DNA of 64,000 nt from Promicromonospora sp. AC04 (GCF_003058225.1 NZ_QBUG01000004.1:1-64000), one strand, 5' to 3'. Positions 33,800-43,391 are shown, numbered from the stretch's first letter. Numbers and translations: made by a program. The notes: generated from the sequence alone by a model not told the origin.

Positions 33800-34318
33800 G
33801 TGACCTCGACGCCATCGCCTCTGGATGCAACGCAGCTGGGCGCCTACTTCGCCCTCATCGAGGCGAGCAGCCTGCTCAAGCACGCTGTCGAGCAGCAGCT
33901 GCGGGAGGCCGGGGACCTCAGCTACGTGCAGTTCCAGCTCCTGGCCACCCTCGGCGACTCCCCGACCGGCAGCCGGCGGATGACCGATCTGGCCGACGGC
34001 GTCGTCTACAGCCGCAGCGGACTGACCTACCAGGCCCAGACGCTGGAGAAGCGGGGCCTCGTGACCAGGTCGCAGTCCTCCGATGACGAGCGCGGCGTCA
34101 CCGTCACCATCACCGACGGGGGACGCGCCGTGCTCGCGGAGGTCTTCCCCGGTCACGTCGCCGTCCTCGACGACCTGCTGTTCGCCGCGCTGTCCCGCGC
34201 CGACATCGAGACACTCGCCGACGTCCTCGCCCGTGCCCGAGACCACATGCGTCAGACCCCGCCGCGGTCAGCACAGCCACGGCGCCGCAAGAGGACGACG
34301 GCGGCGAACCAGCCCTGA
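33800..34318 (+). CDS. MarR-family transcriptional regulator
   Basis: 172 residues. Winged helix at about 45-110 (DLSYVQFQLLATLGDSPTGS, SRSGLTYQAQTLEKRGLVTR) with wing SDDERGVTVTITDGG, and a basic tail (RRRKRTT). Start GTG 33800 is set by the leaderless promoter. Divergent to the quinone oxidoreductase with three shared operators, it is very probably its repressor, sensing quinone or electrophile stress. Confidence 0.9.
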   Translation: MTSTPSPLDATQLGAYFALIEASSLLKHAVEQQLREAGDLSYVQFQLLATLGDSPTGSRRMTDLADGVVYSRSGLTYQAQTLEKRGLVTRSQSSDDERGVTVTITDGGRAVLAEVFPGHVAVLDDLLFAALSRADIETLADVLARARDHMRQTPPRSAQPRRRKRTTAANQP

Positions 34319-34331
34319 GAGGCTGCAGCCT

Positions 34332-35882
34332 CTACATCGCCGGCGGGCGACACGTCGCCGCAGCCCACGAGACCGGCGGCAGCGTCATCGTGAGAAGACC
34401 GTCGTGCAGGCTTGCGTCCGCGAGCGGTCGTAGCGTGACGCGGTCGGGAGCCTCGCGCGTGTTGGCTGCTGCGAGGTCGCCGTCGTGCAGGTACAGCGCC
34501 TGCTCGAGCGTCGACGCGCCGGCGGAGCGGAGGTCGACGGTGACGGTCACGGCGGAGCTGAGATCTCGGTTGACGGCGAAGACCGTGGTACCGGTCTCGT
34601 CCGTTGTGGCGACGGCGTCCACGGTCGCCACCTCGCCCAGGCGCTCGTGCGAGTAGGTCCCCGAGGTGACTCTCGTGGTGAGCACCTGACCCCGCGCGAG
34701 TCGCGCGGTCGCGGCGAACGGGTGAAAGATCGTCTGCCTCCACGCCGGCCCGCCGGGCTCGGTCATGATCGGCGCGATCACGTTCACGAGCTGTGCCAGG
34801 TTGGCGCTGGTCAGCCGGTCCGCGTGCCGCAGGAGCGTGATGAGGAGGCTGCCGACGACCACCGCGTCCACGACGGTGTACACGTCCTCGAGCTGGCGCG
34901 CGGCCGTGGGCCACTCGCGGTTCGCGAGCCGGGCGGCGTCGTCTCGCTCGGCCTCGGTGGGCGGCCTGCCCTGGTACCAGACGTTCCACTCGTCGAGCGA
35001 CACCGGGATCGTTCGCCGGGACCGGCGGCGGTGGCGCACATGGTCGATCGTCGCGTAGACGCCGGCAAGCTGGTCGTCGAGGTCCGCACCCGCGGCGAGG
35101 AAGCCCGTAAGGTCCCCGTCACGCGGCTGGAAGTACGCGTGATACGAGAGATGGCCCACCTCGTCCCAGGTGTGCTCCAGGACGACCCGGTCCCACTCCA
35201 GATAGGTCGGGCTGCCGATCCAGGACGAGCCGCAGACCGCGAGCTCGAGGCGGGGATCGACCTTGTGCAGCGCGCGAGCGACCCGCAGCGCGAGCCGCCC
35301 GTACTCGTCGGCGTCCAGCGCTCCGATCTGCCAGTCGCCGTCCATCTCGTTGCCGAGAAACCAGAGTGCTACGCCGTACGGGTCGGGATGGCCGTGGCTC
35401 GCCCGGAGGTCGGCCAGCGTGGAGCCGGGCGGACCGTTCACGTACTCCACCAGGTCGAGCGCCTGCTCGAGCCCACGTGTCCCGAGGTTCACCGCGAGCA
35501 TGAGCTCGAGGTCGAGCCGCTCCGCCCAGCGGGCGATCTCATCGGTGCCGACCGCGTTCGTCTCGGTGCCGAGCCACGCGAGCTCGCGACGGACCGGTCG
35601 GCTCGAGCTCGGGCCGACGCCGTCCTCCCAGCGATATCCGGACACCTGGTTACCGCCCGGGTACCGCACAGCGGTGACTCCGAGCTCACGGACGAGCGCC
35701 GCCACGTCGCCGCGGAAGCCGTGCTCGTCCGCGGTCGGGTGCGTCGGCTCGTAGAGACCCGTGTAGACGCCGCGCGCGGCCTGCTCGACGAACGCCCCGA
35801 AGATGCGCCGGTGGACCGGCCCGATCGGAGCGTCGGCGTGCACCGTCACAAATGCGTTCGACGGTGAGGACTGCAGCGACAT
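34332..35882 (-). CDS. Alpha-L-arabinofuranosidase, glycoside hydrolase family 51
   Basis: 516 residues, no signal peptide, so cytoplasmic. GH51 (beta/alpha)8 barrel with acid/base Glu179 (WFLGNEMDG) and nucleophile Glu298 (SLDEWNVWY), then a C-terminal beta-sandwich ending LPPVSWAAATC. RYPGGNQVSGY and HGHPDPYG are family blocks. Start ATG 35882 has AAAGGAAG upstream. Releases arabinose from imported arabino-oligosaccharides. A perfect LacI operator lies 53 bp upstream. Confidence 0.93.
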   Translation of the reverse strand: MSLQSSPSNAFVTVHADAPIGPVHRRIFGAFVEQAARGVYTGLYEPTHPTADEHGFRGDVAALVRELGVTAVRYPGGNQVSGYRWEDGVGPSSSRPVRRELAWLGTETNAVGTDEIARWAERLDLELMLAVNLGTRGLEQALDLVEYVNGPPGSTLADLRASHGHPDPYGVALWFLGNEMDGDWQIGALDADEYGRLALRVARALHKVDPRLELAVCGSSWIGSPTYLEWDRVVLEHTWDEVGHLSYHAYFQPRDGDLTGFLAAGADLDDQLAGVYATIDHVRHRRRSRRTIPVSLDEWNVWYQGRPPTEAERDDAARLANREWPTAARQLEDVYTVVDAVVVGSLLITLLRHADRLTSANLAQLVNVIAPIMTEPGGPAWRQTIFHPFAATARLARGQVLTTRVTSGTYSHERLGEVATVDAVATTDETGTTVFAVNRDLSSAVTVTVDLRSAGASTLEQALYLHDGDLAAANTREAPDRVTLRPLADASLHDGLLTMTLPPVSWAAATCRPPAM

Positions 35883-35934
35883 CGGCTTCCTTTCGGGGTG
35901 ACACGCGGCCGAGAACCATGCAATAGAGAATTGC

Positions 35935-35952
35935 TGCGTGAGCGCTCACGCA
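35935..35952. promoter_or_regulatory. LacI-type operator before the GH51 gene
   Basis: TGCGTGAGCGCTCACGCA, an 18-bp perfect palindrome, 53 bp before the GH51 start. Identical to the operator at 37110-37127. Confidence 0.8.
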
Positions 35953-35988
35953 GACCTTAGGGTCGGACTTCTCAACTGTCAACGCCGC

Positions 35989-36978
35989 TCAGGCAGTGCC
36001 ACGCCACAAGGGCCGGGGCGTGATCGACAGGCGTTCACCATCGCGCGACTCGCCGGACAGAATGCGGTCGATCAGCCCTGCGGTCACCGTGGCGAGCTCC
36101 GTGTCCACGATGGCAAGACTCGAGAGCGCGGGGTACGTGACGGCTCCCAGCGAGATGCCGTCGATGCCGACGATGCGGACGTCGCCCGGCACCGCGATGT
36201 CCGCCTCGTGAGCCGCGACCAGAGCACCCATGGCCATCAGGTCGCTGAAGGCGATCACCGTGTCGGTCTCGGGATGCTCGGCGACGAGTCGGCGGAAACC
36301 GTCGATTCCGGCGTCGACAGACTGGAAGCCCGCATCGCAGACGACTACCGAGCCCTTCGAGAGCTCGTCGACGTGACGACCGTAGGCCAGGCGGCGCGAC
36401 GACGGCTCGTACAGCGCGCCCGTCGCGTGGCTCTCCAGGAGCCCGAACCGGCGGCTTCCCCGCGCGCGCAGGCCTTCGACGAGTGCCGCCAGTCCTCGAT
36501 CGAAGTCGATCGCCACCGAGTGCAGCGCGGGATGAGTGGCCTCCTCGCCGATCAGCACCACCGGTACGCCTCGGGCGGCAGCCGCGATCTCGGACTCGTT
36601 CCCGGACAAGTAGCCGACAATGACGTCGACGTCCTGCGAGATCCGGCGCAGGAGCTCGTCCTGCGGCGCCTGCTCGTGCGACAGCACGGTCATCTGCCAG
36701 CCGCGCGCGGCGGCGGTCCCGAGGAGCTCGGCCGTCAGCTCGGTGTAATAGGGGTTGCGGAAGGAGTCGACGACGAACCCGATCGCGCGCGCCTTGCTGG
36801 AGCGTGCGAGGTTGGCGGCGAACCGGCTCGGGCGGTAGCCGAGCCGCTCACTCGCCTCGAGCACCTTGCTGCGCGTCTTCTCGCTGATGCGAGGCATGCC
36901 GTTCATCGCGCGCGTGACCGTCGTCCGTGAGACGCCGGCCTCGGCCGCGATGTCCTCGATGGTGACGCGCTGATCCAC
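35989..36978 (-). CDS. LacI-family repressor (paralog 1)
   Basis: About 329 residues. Helix-turn-helix VTIEDIAAEAGVSRTTVTRA with hinge NLARSSKARAIGFVV, then a periplasmic-binding-like sugar domain (DTVIAFSDLMAMGALVAAHE). GTG 36978 is chosen because its VDQRVTIED start matches paralog 2; GTG 37014 would add a non-conserved tail. About 60 percent identical by eye to the LacI at 44588-45574, with nearly the same recognition helix (TTV vs QTV). Likely ligand an arabino- or galacto-oligosaccharide. Confidence 0.9.
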   Translation of the reverse strand: MDQRVTIEDIAAEAGVSRTTVTRAMNGMPRISEKTRSKVLEASERLGYRPSRFAANLARSSKARAIGFVVDSFRNPYYTELTAELLGTAAARGWQMTVLSHEQAPQDELLRRISQDVDVIVGYLSGNESEIAAAARGVPVVLIGEEATHPALHSVAIDFDRGLAALVEGLRARGSRRFGLLESHATGALYEPSSRRLAYGRHVDELSKGSVVVCDAGFQSVDAGIDGFRRLVAEHPETDTVIAFSDLMAMGALVAAHEADIAVPGDVRIVGIDGISLGAVTYPALSSLAIVDTELATVTAGLIDRILSGESRDGERLSITPRPLWRGTA

Positions 36979-37086
36979 GAACCCCCCACTCGTCGGAACA
37001 GCTCCGTGCCGCACGGTCGCCGCCCGGAAATGAGCCGTCGCCCGCGCCAGTGGTGAATCGGGGCGCCTGGATCATACATTCACGGA

Positions 37087-37127
37087 TGCGTGAGCGCTCA
37101 CATGCCACTTGCGTGAGCGCTCACGCA
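37087..37127. promoter_or_regulatory. Tandem LacI operators and promoter before the importer operon
   Basis: TGCGTGAGCGCTCACATG (37087-37104) and TGCGTGAGCGCTCACGCA (37110-37127), 23 bp apart (same helix face). The second overlaps a TTGCGT -35 (37109-37114) with TAACAT as -10 at 37133-37138. Binding would block the binding-protein operon. Confidence 0.8.
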
Positions 37128-37190
37128 TCGCCTAACATCGGGGCCGTTGAATGACAGGTGACGTAAGTCACCACGGACAAAGGAGTTCCG

Positions 37191-38438
37191 ATGGCACGAC
37201 AGCATCCGTACCTGGCCTCCGGCCTGGCTCTCGCGATGTCCTTCTCGCTCACGGCCTGTGCCGGGGCGTCCGACGACAACGCTGACGGGACGACGACCCT
37301 CACGTTCCTGTCGTGGGTGGACGAGGAGCGCTTCGGTCCGGTCGTCGAGGCATTCGAGGCCGACCACCCGGAGATCGACATCGAGATGACGTTCACGCCG
37401 CCGGTGAACGAGTACGTCCAGGCGCTCCAGACGCAGGTGCTCTCCGGTACCGCTCCCGACGTGTTCCTCATCGCCGCGGAGAACAAGACGAACCTCATCG
37501 ACGGCGGCCACGTCGTCGACCTGTCGGGCGAGGACTTCGTCAAGAACGTCGAGCCGTTCAACCTGGAGACCTACGGCCGGGACGGCGCGTACTACGGGCT
37601 CTCGCTCGCCTCGTGGGCCGGGGGCTACGTCTACAACGAGGACCTCCTCGCCGAGGCCGGCTACGACGGTGTGCCGGAGACCTGGGACGAGTTCCTCCGC
37701 ATGTGCGAGAAGCTGAAGGACGCCGGCATCACCCCCTTCCTGGAGCCGGCGGACGGCATCCCGTTCACGATGGCCGCGTGGCTCGGAGCAAAGACCGAAG
37801 GCATGGATCCGACGCTGGACCAGCAGATCTTCTCCGGCGCGTCCTCGTTCGAGGAGGAGTGGACTCCCCTGCTGGAGGAGTACAACCGGCTCTTCGAGGA
37901 CGACGTCATGACCCGAGACGTTGTTGGTCTCGACGGCCAGATGGTCCTGGACGAGTTCACCGCTGGACGCCTCGCGGTGATGCCTGCCGGTGGGTGGACC
38001 GTCTCGTCGATCCTCGAGGCCGCACCCGAGATGAGCTGGAGCTTTGCCCAGATCCCCGGCGTCGACGGTCGTGAGCCGTACGCGGCCGGCGCCGCAAGCC
38101 CTGGGTACGCCATCAACTCCGCCTCGGACCAGGAGCACCAGGAGGCGGCGAAGGTCTTCCTCGCGTGGCTGGCCTCGCCCGAGGGCACCGAGCTCATCTT
38201 CGAGCAGACCGGTGACGTCACGGTGACGAGCGACTTCGAGCCGCAGGTCGACCCCCACTTCGAGCCGCTCGTCGACAACATCCGTAGCGGTCGGATCTAC
38301 CTGCCCATGATTGCGTGGGAGCGGTCAGAAGACGTGCTGAACGTCGAGGCGATCGCACAGCTCCAGCGGATGGTCACGGGAGAGATCACACCGCGGCAGA
38401 TGGCGTCCGCTCTCGACGCGAAGCTCGCGGCTTCCTGA
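37191..38438 (+). CDS. Carbohydrate ABC transporter substrate-binding lipoprotein (CUT1)
   Basis: 415 residues. Lipobox LTAC (Cys23), then the MalE-type fold: TLTFLSWVDEERFGPVVEAF, TAPDVFLIAAENKT, MPAGGWTVSSI. First gene of the operon with two permeases and GH42. Binds an oligosaccharide outside the membrane. RBS AAAGGAG precedes ATG 37191. Confidence 0.92.
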   Translation: MARQHPYLASGLALAMSFSLTACAGASDDNADGTTTLTFLSWVDEERFGPVVEAFEADHPEIDIEMTFTPPVNEYVQALQTQVLSGTAPDVFLIAAENKTNLIDGGHVVDLSGEDFVKNVEPFNLETYGRDGAYYGLSLASWAGGYVYNEDLLAEAGYDGVPETWDEFLRMCEKLKDAGITPFLEPADGIPFTMAAWLGAKTEGMDPTLDQQIFSGASSFEEEWTPLLEEYNRLFEDDVMTRDVVGLDGQMVLDEFTAGRLAVMPAGGWTVSSILEAAPEMSWSFAQIPGVDGREPYAAGAASPGYAINSASDQEHQEAAKVFLAWLASPEGTELIFEQTGDVTVTSDFEPQVDPHFEPLVDNIRSGRIYLPMIAWERSEDVLNVEAIAQLQRMVTGEITPRQMASALDAKLAAS

Positions 38439-38475
38439 GTCCGATCGTGCGGACTTACACGGAAGGTGTGATCGC

Positions 38476-39423
38476 ATGAGCGCGATCGTCGTGAGCAAGG
38501 CACACGACGCCGCCACCCGACCTGCGAAGCGTCGCAGGTCGGGTGGCGGGTGGAAGCAGATAGCGGTGAACCAGGCATTTCTCCTGCCGCTCGGCGCCGC
38601 GTTCGTCTTCCTCGTCGTCATCCCCCTCGGGCAGACGTTCTACTGGAGCCTGACGGACTTCACCGGTTACGACCCGGACGCCAGCTTCATCGGTCTGGCC
38701 AACTACGCCAGCATCCTCAAGGACCCGTCCATGCTGGCCGGCCTGGGGTTCACGCTGCTGTACGCCGTCGCGACGACGGCAGTCATCACGGTCCTGGCGA
38801 TCTCGCTCGCCGTGCAGCTCAACAAGGTCTTCGCGGGCCGCAACTTCGTGCGTTCGGTGTGGTTCTTCCCGGCTGTCCCCTCGATGGCGATCCTCGGCCT
38901 CGTGTGGCGGTACATCTTCTCGCCACTCGAGTCGGGCGTGATCAACTCGGTCCTCGCCAAGCTCGGGATCGCGCCGGTCGGCTGGCTCTCCGACGACGGG
39001 CTTGCCCGGTTCGCGGTCGTCGTCGTCGGGGTGTGGGCGGCCACCGGGTGGCATGCGGTGCTCTACACCGCGTACCTGCAGTCGATCCCCGAGGAGTACT
39101 ACGAGGTGGCGAAGATCGACGGGGCCAGCCCACGGCAGCAGTTCTTCGGCATCACGCTGCCCCTGCTCACGCCGGCGATCGTCATCAGCACGTTCCTCCT
39201 CATGACGGGCGGGCTCAAGGTCTTCGACCTGCCTTATGCGCTCACCGGCGGCGGCCCAGGGTTCGCCACGCAGACGATCACGCAGTCGATCATCATCGCC
39301 GGCGTGAGCCAGGGGCGTTCCGGAATGGCCTCGGCGCTAGCGGTCCTCTTCACCATCGCAGTCGCCGCGCTGACGTTCGGGCAGCTCCGGCTCACCCGTG
39401 CACTCGAGCGGAGGCTCTCATGA
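38476..39423 (+). CDS. Carbohydrate ABC permease, MalF type
   Basis: 315 residues with six membrane segments after a basic N terminus (RPAKRRRSGGGWKQ-like). The EAA loop YYEVAKIDGASPRQQFFGIT and LPLLTPAIVISTFLLM are intact. Its stop overlaps the next permease start (ATGA at 39420). ATG 38476 has GGAAGG upstream. Confidence 0.92.
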   Translation: MSAIVVSKAHDAATRPAKRRRSGGGWKQIAVNQAFLLPLGAAFVFLVVIPLGQTFYWSLTDFTGYDPDASFIGLANYASILKDPSMLAGLGFTLLYAVATTAVITVLAISLAVQLNKVFAGRNFVRSVWFFPAVPSMAILGLVWRYIFSPLESGVINSVLAKLGIAPVGWLSDDGLARFAVVVVGVWAATGWHAVLYTAYLQSIPEEYYEVAKIDGASPRQQFFGITLPLLTPAIVISTFLLMTGGLKVFDLPYALTGGGPGFATQTITQSIIIAGVSQGRSGMASALAVLFTIAVAALTFGQLRLTRALERRLS

Positions 39424-40244
39424 CCAGTCCACTGTGGCGCCGAATCGGTCTGAGCGCCTGGATGATCCTGTTGGCGTGCGTCATCGGGATCCCCCTCTAC
39501 TACATCGTCGTCAACACGCTCAAGACGCAGTCCGAGATGGTCGCGAACCCGCTGGCGCTGCCGACGGGTCTGTTTCTCGACAACTACCGGGAGGTCCTCG
39601 CCAGTCCGAGACTCTTCCGCTCGTTCGGGAACACGGTCTACGTGACTGCCGTGTCGGTGGCGGCGCAGCTGGTCACGGGTTCGCTCGCAGCCTTCGCGAT
39701 GCTCATCTGGACGTCCCGCTGGAACCGCATCGTCGGAAACCTCTTCCTCCTGGCCTTCGTGGTTCCCGGGCAGGCGACCCTGATACCCCTGTACCGCACG
39801 CTTGTGGGGCTCGAGCTCGTCGACGATCTCAACGGCCTCGTCCTGATGTACATGGGCGGCGCGATCTTCTGCTACTTCCTCATCCAGGGGTACATGCGCA
39901 CGCTGCCGTTCGAGGTCATCGAGGCGGCACGCCTCGACGGTGCCGGATCGCTGCGGATCTTCTGGCACATCGCACTGCCGCTGATCAAGCCCATCCTCGT
40001 GACCGTCGGGATCTTCCAGACGATGGGGGTCTGGAACGACTTCCTCATCCCGACGGTGTTCATCTCCAGCCCGGACAACCGCACCGTCGTGCTCCAGGTG
40101 TTCAACGCGGTGTCCGAGTTCGCGACCGACTGGCCGATGTTCATGACCGTCTCCGTCGTAGCGCTCATCCCCATGGTGATCTTCTTCGTGCTCACCCAGC
40201 GCCACATCGTCAACGGGCTCCTCGCGGGCAGCGTGAAGGGATAG
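39420..40244 (+). CDS. Carbohydrate ABC permease, MalG type
   Basis: 274 residues, six membrane segments, EAA loop VIEAARLDGAGSLRIFWHIA LPLIKP and C terminus IVNGLLAGSVKG typical of MalG. Partner of the MalF-type permease. No ATPase is encoded; a shared MsiK-like ATPase elsewhere is expected. Confidence 0.92.
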   Translation: MTSPLWRRIGLSAWMILLACVIGIPLYYIVVNTLKTQSEMVANPLALPTGLFLDNYREVLASPRLFRSFGNTVYVTAVSVAAQLVTGSLAAFAMLIWTSRWNRIVGNLFLLAFVVPGQATLIPLYRTLVGLELVDDLNGLVLMYMGGAIFCYFLIQGYMRTLPFEVIEAARLDGAGSLRIFWHIALPLIKPILVTVGIFQTMGVWNDFLIPTVFISSPDNRTVVLQVFNAVSEFATDWPMFMTVSVVALIPMVIFFVLTQRHIVNGLLAGSVKG

Positions 40245-40248
40245 CGGA

Positions 40249-42156
40249 ATGTATTTCGGAGGCGACTACAACCCCGAGCAGTGGCCCGAGGAGGTGTGGG
40301 ACGACGACGTGCGCCTCATGCGCGAGGCGCACGTGAACCTCGTCAGCGTGGGCATCTTCGCCTGGGCGCGGCTGCAGCCCGACGAGGGCGAGTTCGACCT
40401 CGGCTGGCTGGACCGGCTCCTGGACAAGCTCCACGCCGGCGGCATCGCCGTCGACCTGGCGACCGCTACCGCGTCACCGCCGGCCTGGCTGGTGCGCCGG
40501 TACCCCGACGTCCTGCCGGTCACCGAGACCGGCACCGTGCTCGGCCCGGGCAGCCGCCAGCACTACGCCCCGACCTCGCCCGACTACCGGCGTCTGGCCG
40601 CCGAGCTGGTGACCGCGCTCGGCCGCCGCTACGCGGACCACCCCGCGGTCGCGATGTGGCACGTCAACAACGAGTACGCCTGCCATGTGCGCGCCGACTT
40701 CTCCGAGCACGCCGCCCGCGCCTTCCGCACCTGGCTCGCCGACCGCTACGGCGACATCGACGCGCTCAACGAGGCCTGGGGCACCGCCGTCTGGTCCCTG
40801 CACTACGACGGCTTCGACGACGTCCGGCCGCCGCGGGCCTCCCCGACCACCCAGAACCCCTCGCTCGTCCTCGACTGGCGCCGGTTCACCTCCGACTCGG
40901 TCCTCGAGCTCTACCGGATGGAACGCGACGCCCTCCGCGCCGCCGGCGCGACCCAGCCGATCACCACGAACTTCATGGGCGCCTTCCCGGCGATGAACTA
41001 CTGGGACTGGGCGGCCGAGGTGGACCTCGTCTCCCACGACGGCTATCCCGACCCGCGTGATCCCGAGGCGTTCCGGCACGCCGCCTTCGCGGCCGACCTC
41101 ATGCGCTCATTGCGCCCCGGCCGCCCGTGGCTGCTCATGGAGCAGGCCCCCAACGCGGTCCAGTGGCGACCCAGCAACGCCGCCAAGGCGCCGGGCCAGA
41201 TGGCCGCCTGGAGCGAGCAGGCCGTCGCCCGCGGCGCGGACGGCATCCTCTACTTCCAGTGGCGCCAGTCCCGCAGCGGTGCTGAGAAGTTCCACTCGGC
41301 GATGCTCCCCCACTCCGGTACGCGCTCGCGCACCTGGAAGGAGATCGTCGAGCTCGGCGGCGCGCTCGAGCAAAGGGACGCGGCCTGCCCACCGCGGGGC
41401 GACGTCGCCGTCGTGTTCGACTGGGAGAACTGGTGGGCGCTCACCCAGGTCGACCTCCCGGCGGACGTCGACTACCAGGCCGAGGTCTTCGCCTGGTACC
41501 GGGCGCTGCACGCGCGCCACGTCCAGGTGAGCTTCGTCCGCGCGGGCGACGACCTCTCCGGCTACCGCCTGGTCATCGCCCCCGCCCTGTACCTGCTCAC
41601 CGAGGACGGCGCCGCATCGCTCGAGCAGTTCGTCGGATCCGGCGGCACGCTGGTCACGACCGCCTTCACCGACGTCGTCGACGAGAACGATCGCTTCCGC
41701 CCCGGCGGCTACGGCCGCCAGCTCGCCGACGTCCTCGGCGGCGAGCCCGTCGACTTCTTCGGTGTGCTTCCCGAAGACGGGCGTAGCGCCCGCGGGCTCG
41801 ACGGCGAACCCCTCGCGGTCATCACGATGGTCGAGGACTTCGAGCTTCACGACGGCGAAGCTCTCGCCCGCACCGGTGAGGGCGAGCCGGTGCTGGTCCG
41901 CCACCACTACGGCTCGGGCACATCGCTGCACCTCGCCTGCTTCACCGACCGGTCCGGCATCGACCAGGTTCTGGACCGGGCCACCGCGACGGCCGGCGTG
42001 CGGCCCGTCGTCGGCGGCCTGGACCCCACGGTCGAGGCCGTCACCACTGCCCGCGGCGTCACCCTCATCAACCAGTCGCGGCGGCCCACCTCCGTCACGA
42101 CCCCGGACGCGGCATTCGAGCTGTCCCCCTATGAGGTCCGCCACCTGATCGCCTGA
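40249..42156 (+). CDS. Beta-galactosidase, glycoside hydrolase family 42 (no zinc cluster)
   Basis: 635 residues, no signal. GH42 barrel starting FGGDYNPEQWPEEVW, acid/base Glu142 (WHVNNEYACH), nucleophile Glu298 (WLLMEQAPNAV), then trimerisation and C-terminal domains. The four zinc Cys of Thermus-type GH42 are missing. Hydrolyses beta-galactosides imported by the upstream transporter. 4 bp after the permease. Confidence 0.93.
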   Translation: MYFGGDYNPEQWPEEVWDDDVRLMREAHVNLVSVGIFAWARLQPDEGEFDLGWLDRLLDKLHAGGIAVDLATATASPPAWLVRRYPDVLPVTETGTVLGPGSRQHYAPTSPDYRRLAAELVTALGRRYADHPAVAMWHVNNEYACHVRADFSEHAARAFRTWLADRYGDIDALNEAWGTAVWSLHYDGFDDVRPPRASPTTQNPSLVLDWRRFTSDSVLELYRMERDALRAAGATQPITTNFMGAFPAMNYWDWAAEVDLVSHDGYPDPRDPEAFRHAAFAADLMRSLRPGRPWLLMEQAPNAVQWRPSNAAKAPGQMAAWSEQAVARGADGILYFQWRQSRSGAEKFHSAMLPHSGTRSRTWKEIVELGGALEQRDAACPPRGDVAVVFDWENWWALTQVDLPADVDYQAEVFAWYRALHARHVQVSFVRAGDDLSGYRLVIAPALYLLTEDGAASLEQFVGSGGTLVTTAFTDVVDENDRFRPGGYGRQLADVLGGEPVDFFGVLPEDGRSARGLDGEPLAVITMVEDFELHDGEALARTGEGEPVLVRHHYGSGTSLHLACFTDRSGIDQVLDRATATAGVRPVVGGLDPTVEAVTTARGVTLINQSRRPTSVTTPDAAFELSPYEVRHLIA

Positions 42157-42198
42157 CCCCACCGAACCGGCCCTGCGCGGGGTCGTCGGGCTCCGGTG

Positions 42199-43164
42199 TC
42201 AGCCGTGCTGCTCCGCCTCGAGGCGCTCCCACTCCGCGCGCGTGAGCGGTAGCACTCCCCCGTGCTTGGTCCCGGGCCGCAGGGTGAACCGATCCGGCGG
42301 CACCCTCGTCCAGCCGCCCGAGAGGATGTCGTCGGTCTCCATCGCGAAGTACCCCTGGGGCCTCTGGGAGTACTGGTCCAGGAAGAGGTACCAGCGCGCC
42401 GCGCGGCGATCCCGGATGATGATCGGCGCCTCGACGTCGCCGTACTGGTCCGCGCCGATCCTGGACGCCACCATGCGGTAGTCGTCCGAGAACAGGCTCG
42501 TCCCAACCTCCTGGTAGACCCGCAGGCTGCCCGCCGCGCGGTCCTCGTCCTTGCTGATGCGTACGACGTAGCCGTCGTCCTGGAGCACCGCGGTGTCGAT
42601 GATGTCGCGGTCGGCGTCCACGAGGACCTGCGCCGGCGAGAACGTGTGGAAGTCGCGCGTTCGCGCGAACAGGATCCGGCTGTAGGACTCCCCGAGGTGC
42701 TCGGGGTCGTCCGGGCCGTACAGCCGGGACGACCAGAACACGATCGCCTCGCCGGTCTCGGCGTCGGTGGTGACCTCTGGCGCCCAGGCCATCCCCGCGG
42801 TCGGAGGCGCCACCTCGACGAGCCGCGGCGGGCTCCACGCGAGCAGGTCGGCCGAGTCCCACACCACGATGCGGCGACTGCCGTGCCGCACCCAGCTCGC
42901 CCAGTCGCCGTCACCATCCTCGACGCGCAGATCGGTCGCCAGGATGTGATATCGACCAGCCGCATCTCGCGCCAGGACCGGGTCGCGCACACCTCGGGTA
43001 CCGACGGTGCTCTCGAGGATCGGCTCGCCGCCGAAGAGCGGGCGCCAGCGCAACGGGTCGTCGCCCACGGTCAGCGACAGATAGATGCGCTCGCCCCCAG
43101 GCTCGTCACGGAAGTGGACCAGCAGATAGCCGAATGGCTCGTCGGCGGGTCCCTCCTCGCTCAT
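42199..43164 (-). CDS. Five-bladed beta-propeller glycoside hydrolase (GH43-like)
   Basis: 321 residues, no signal. GH43-type acids: Asp in GVRDPVLARD, MAWAPEVTT, and Glu in YGDVEAPIIIRD. ATG 43164 overlaps the stop of a tiny upstream reading frame (ATGA). Probably acts on arabinose or xylose side chains inside the cell; the exact subfamily is uncertain. Under the operator at 43374. Confidence 0.82.
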   Translation of the reverse strand: MSEEGPADEPFGYLLVHFRDEPGGERIYLSLTVGDDPLRWRPLFGGEPILESTVGTRGVRDPVLARDAAGRYHILATDLRVEDGDGDWASWVRHGSRRIVVWDSADLLAWSPPRLVEVAPPTAGMAWAPEVTTDAETGEAIVFWSSRLYGPDDPEHLGESYSRILFARTRDFHTFSPAQVLVDADRDIIDTAVLQDDGYVVRISKDEDRAAGSLRVYQEVGTSLFSDDYRMVASRIGADQYGDVEAPIIIRDRRAARWYLFLDQYSQRPQGYFAMETDDILSGGWTRVPPDRFTLRPGTKHGGVLPLTRAEWERLEAEQHG

Positions 43165-43295
43165 GAGCCCGCTCCGACGGGTGCCGAGGCGACGACCGCC
43201 ACCGTGAAGGACCACGGCGGAAGGTCGACCTTCGCGGCCCCTTCCGCTACGTCGATGCCCGGCGCGGCCTCGACCACGATGTCGACTCGTTCCAC
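43161..43295 (-). pseudogene. Remnant of a glycosidase C terminus, coupled to the GH43-like gene
   Basis: 44 codons from GTG 43295 (AGAAGGG upstream): MERVDIVVEAAPG then AKVDLPPWSFTVAVVASA. The LPPWSFTV ending resembles the final strand of GH51-type enzymes; this window's own GH51 ends LPPVSWAAATC. The frame ends ATGA with the next gene. It looks like the retained tail of a lost glycosidase, or a tiny coupling peptide. Confidence 0.5.
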
Positions 43296-43373
43296 GGAAT
43301 GACCCTTCTGCTCGTGCCTGTGCGCGACGGCTCGCCTCCGCGGACACAGCTCGTCCGGGAAGATGCTAGACGC

Positions 43374-43391
43374 TGCGTGAGCGCTCACACA
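43374..43391. promoter_or_regulatory. LacI operator before the leftward GH43-like gene
   Basis: TGCGTGAGCGCTCACACA; overlaps a minus-strand promoter TTGTGT (43392-43387), spacer 18, TAGCAT (43368-43363). Represses the leftward unit. Confidence 0.75.
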
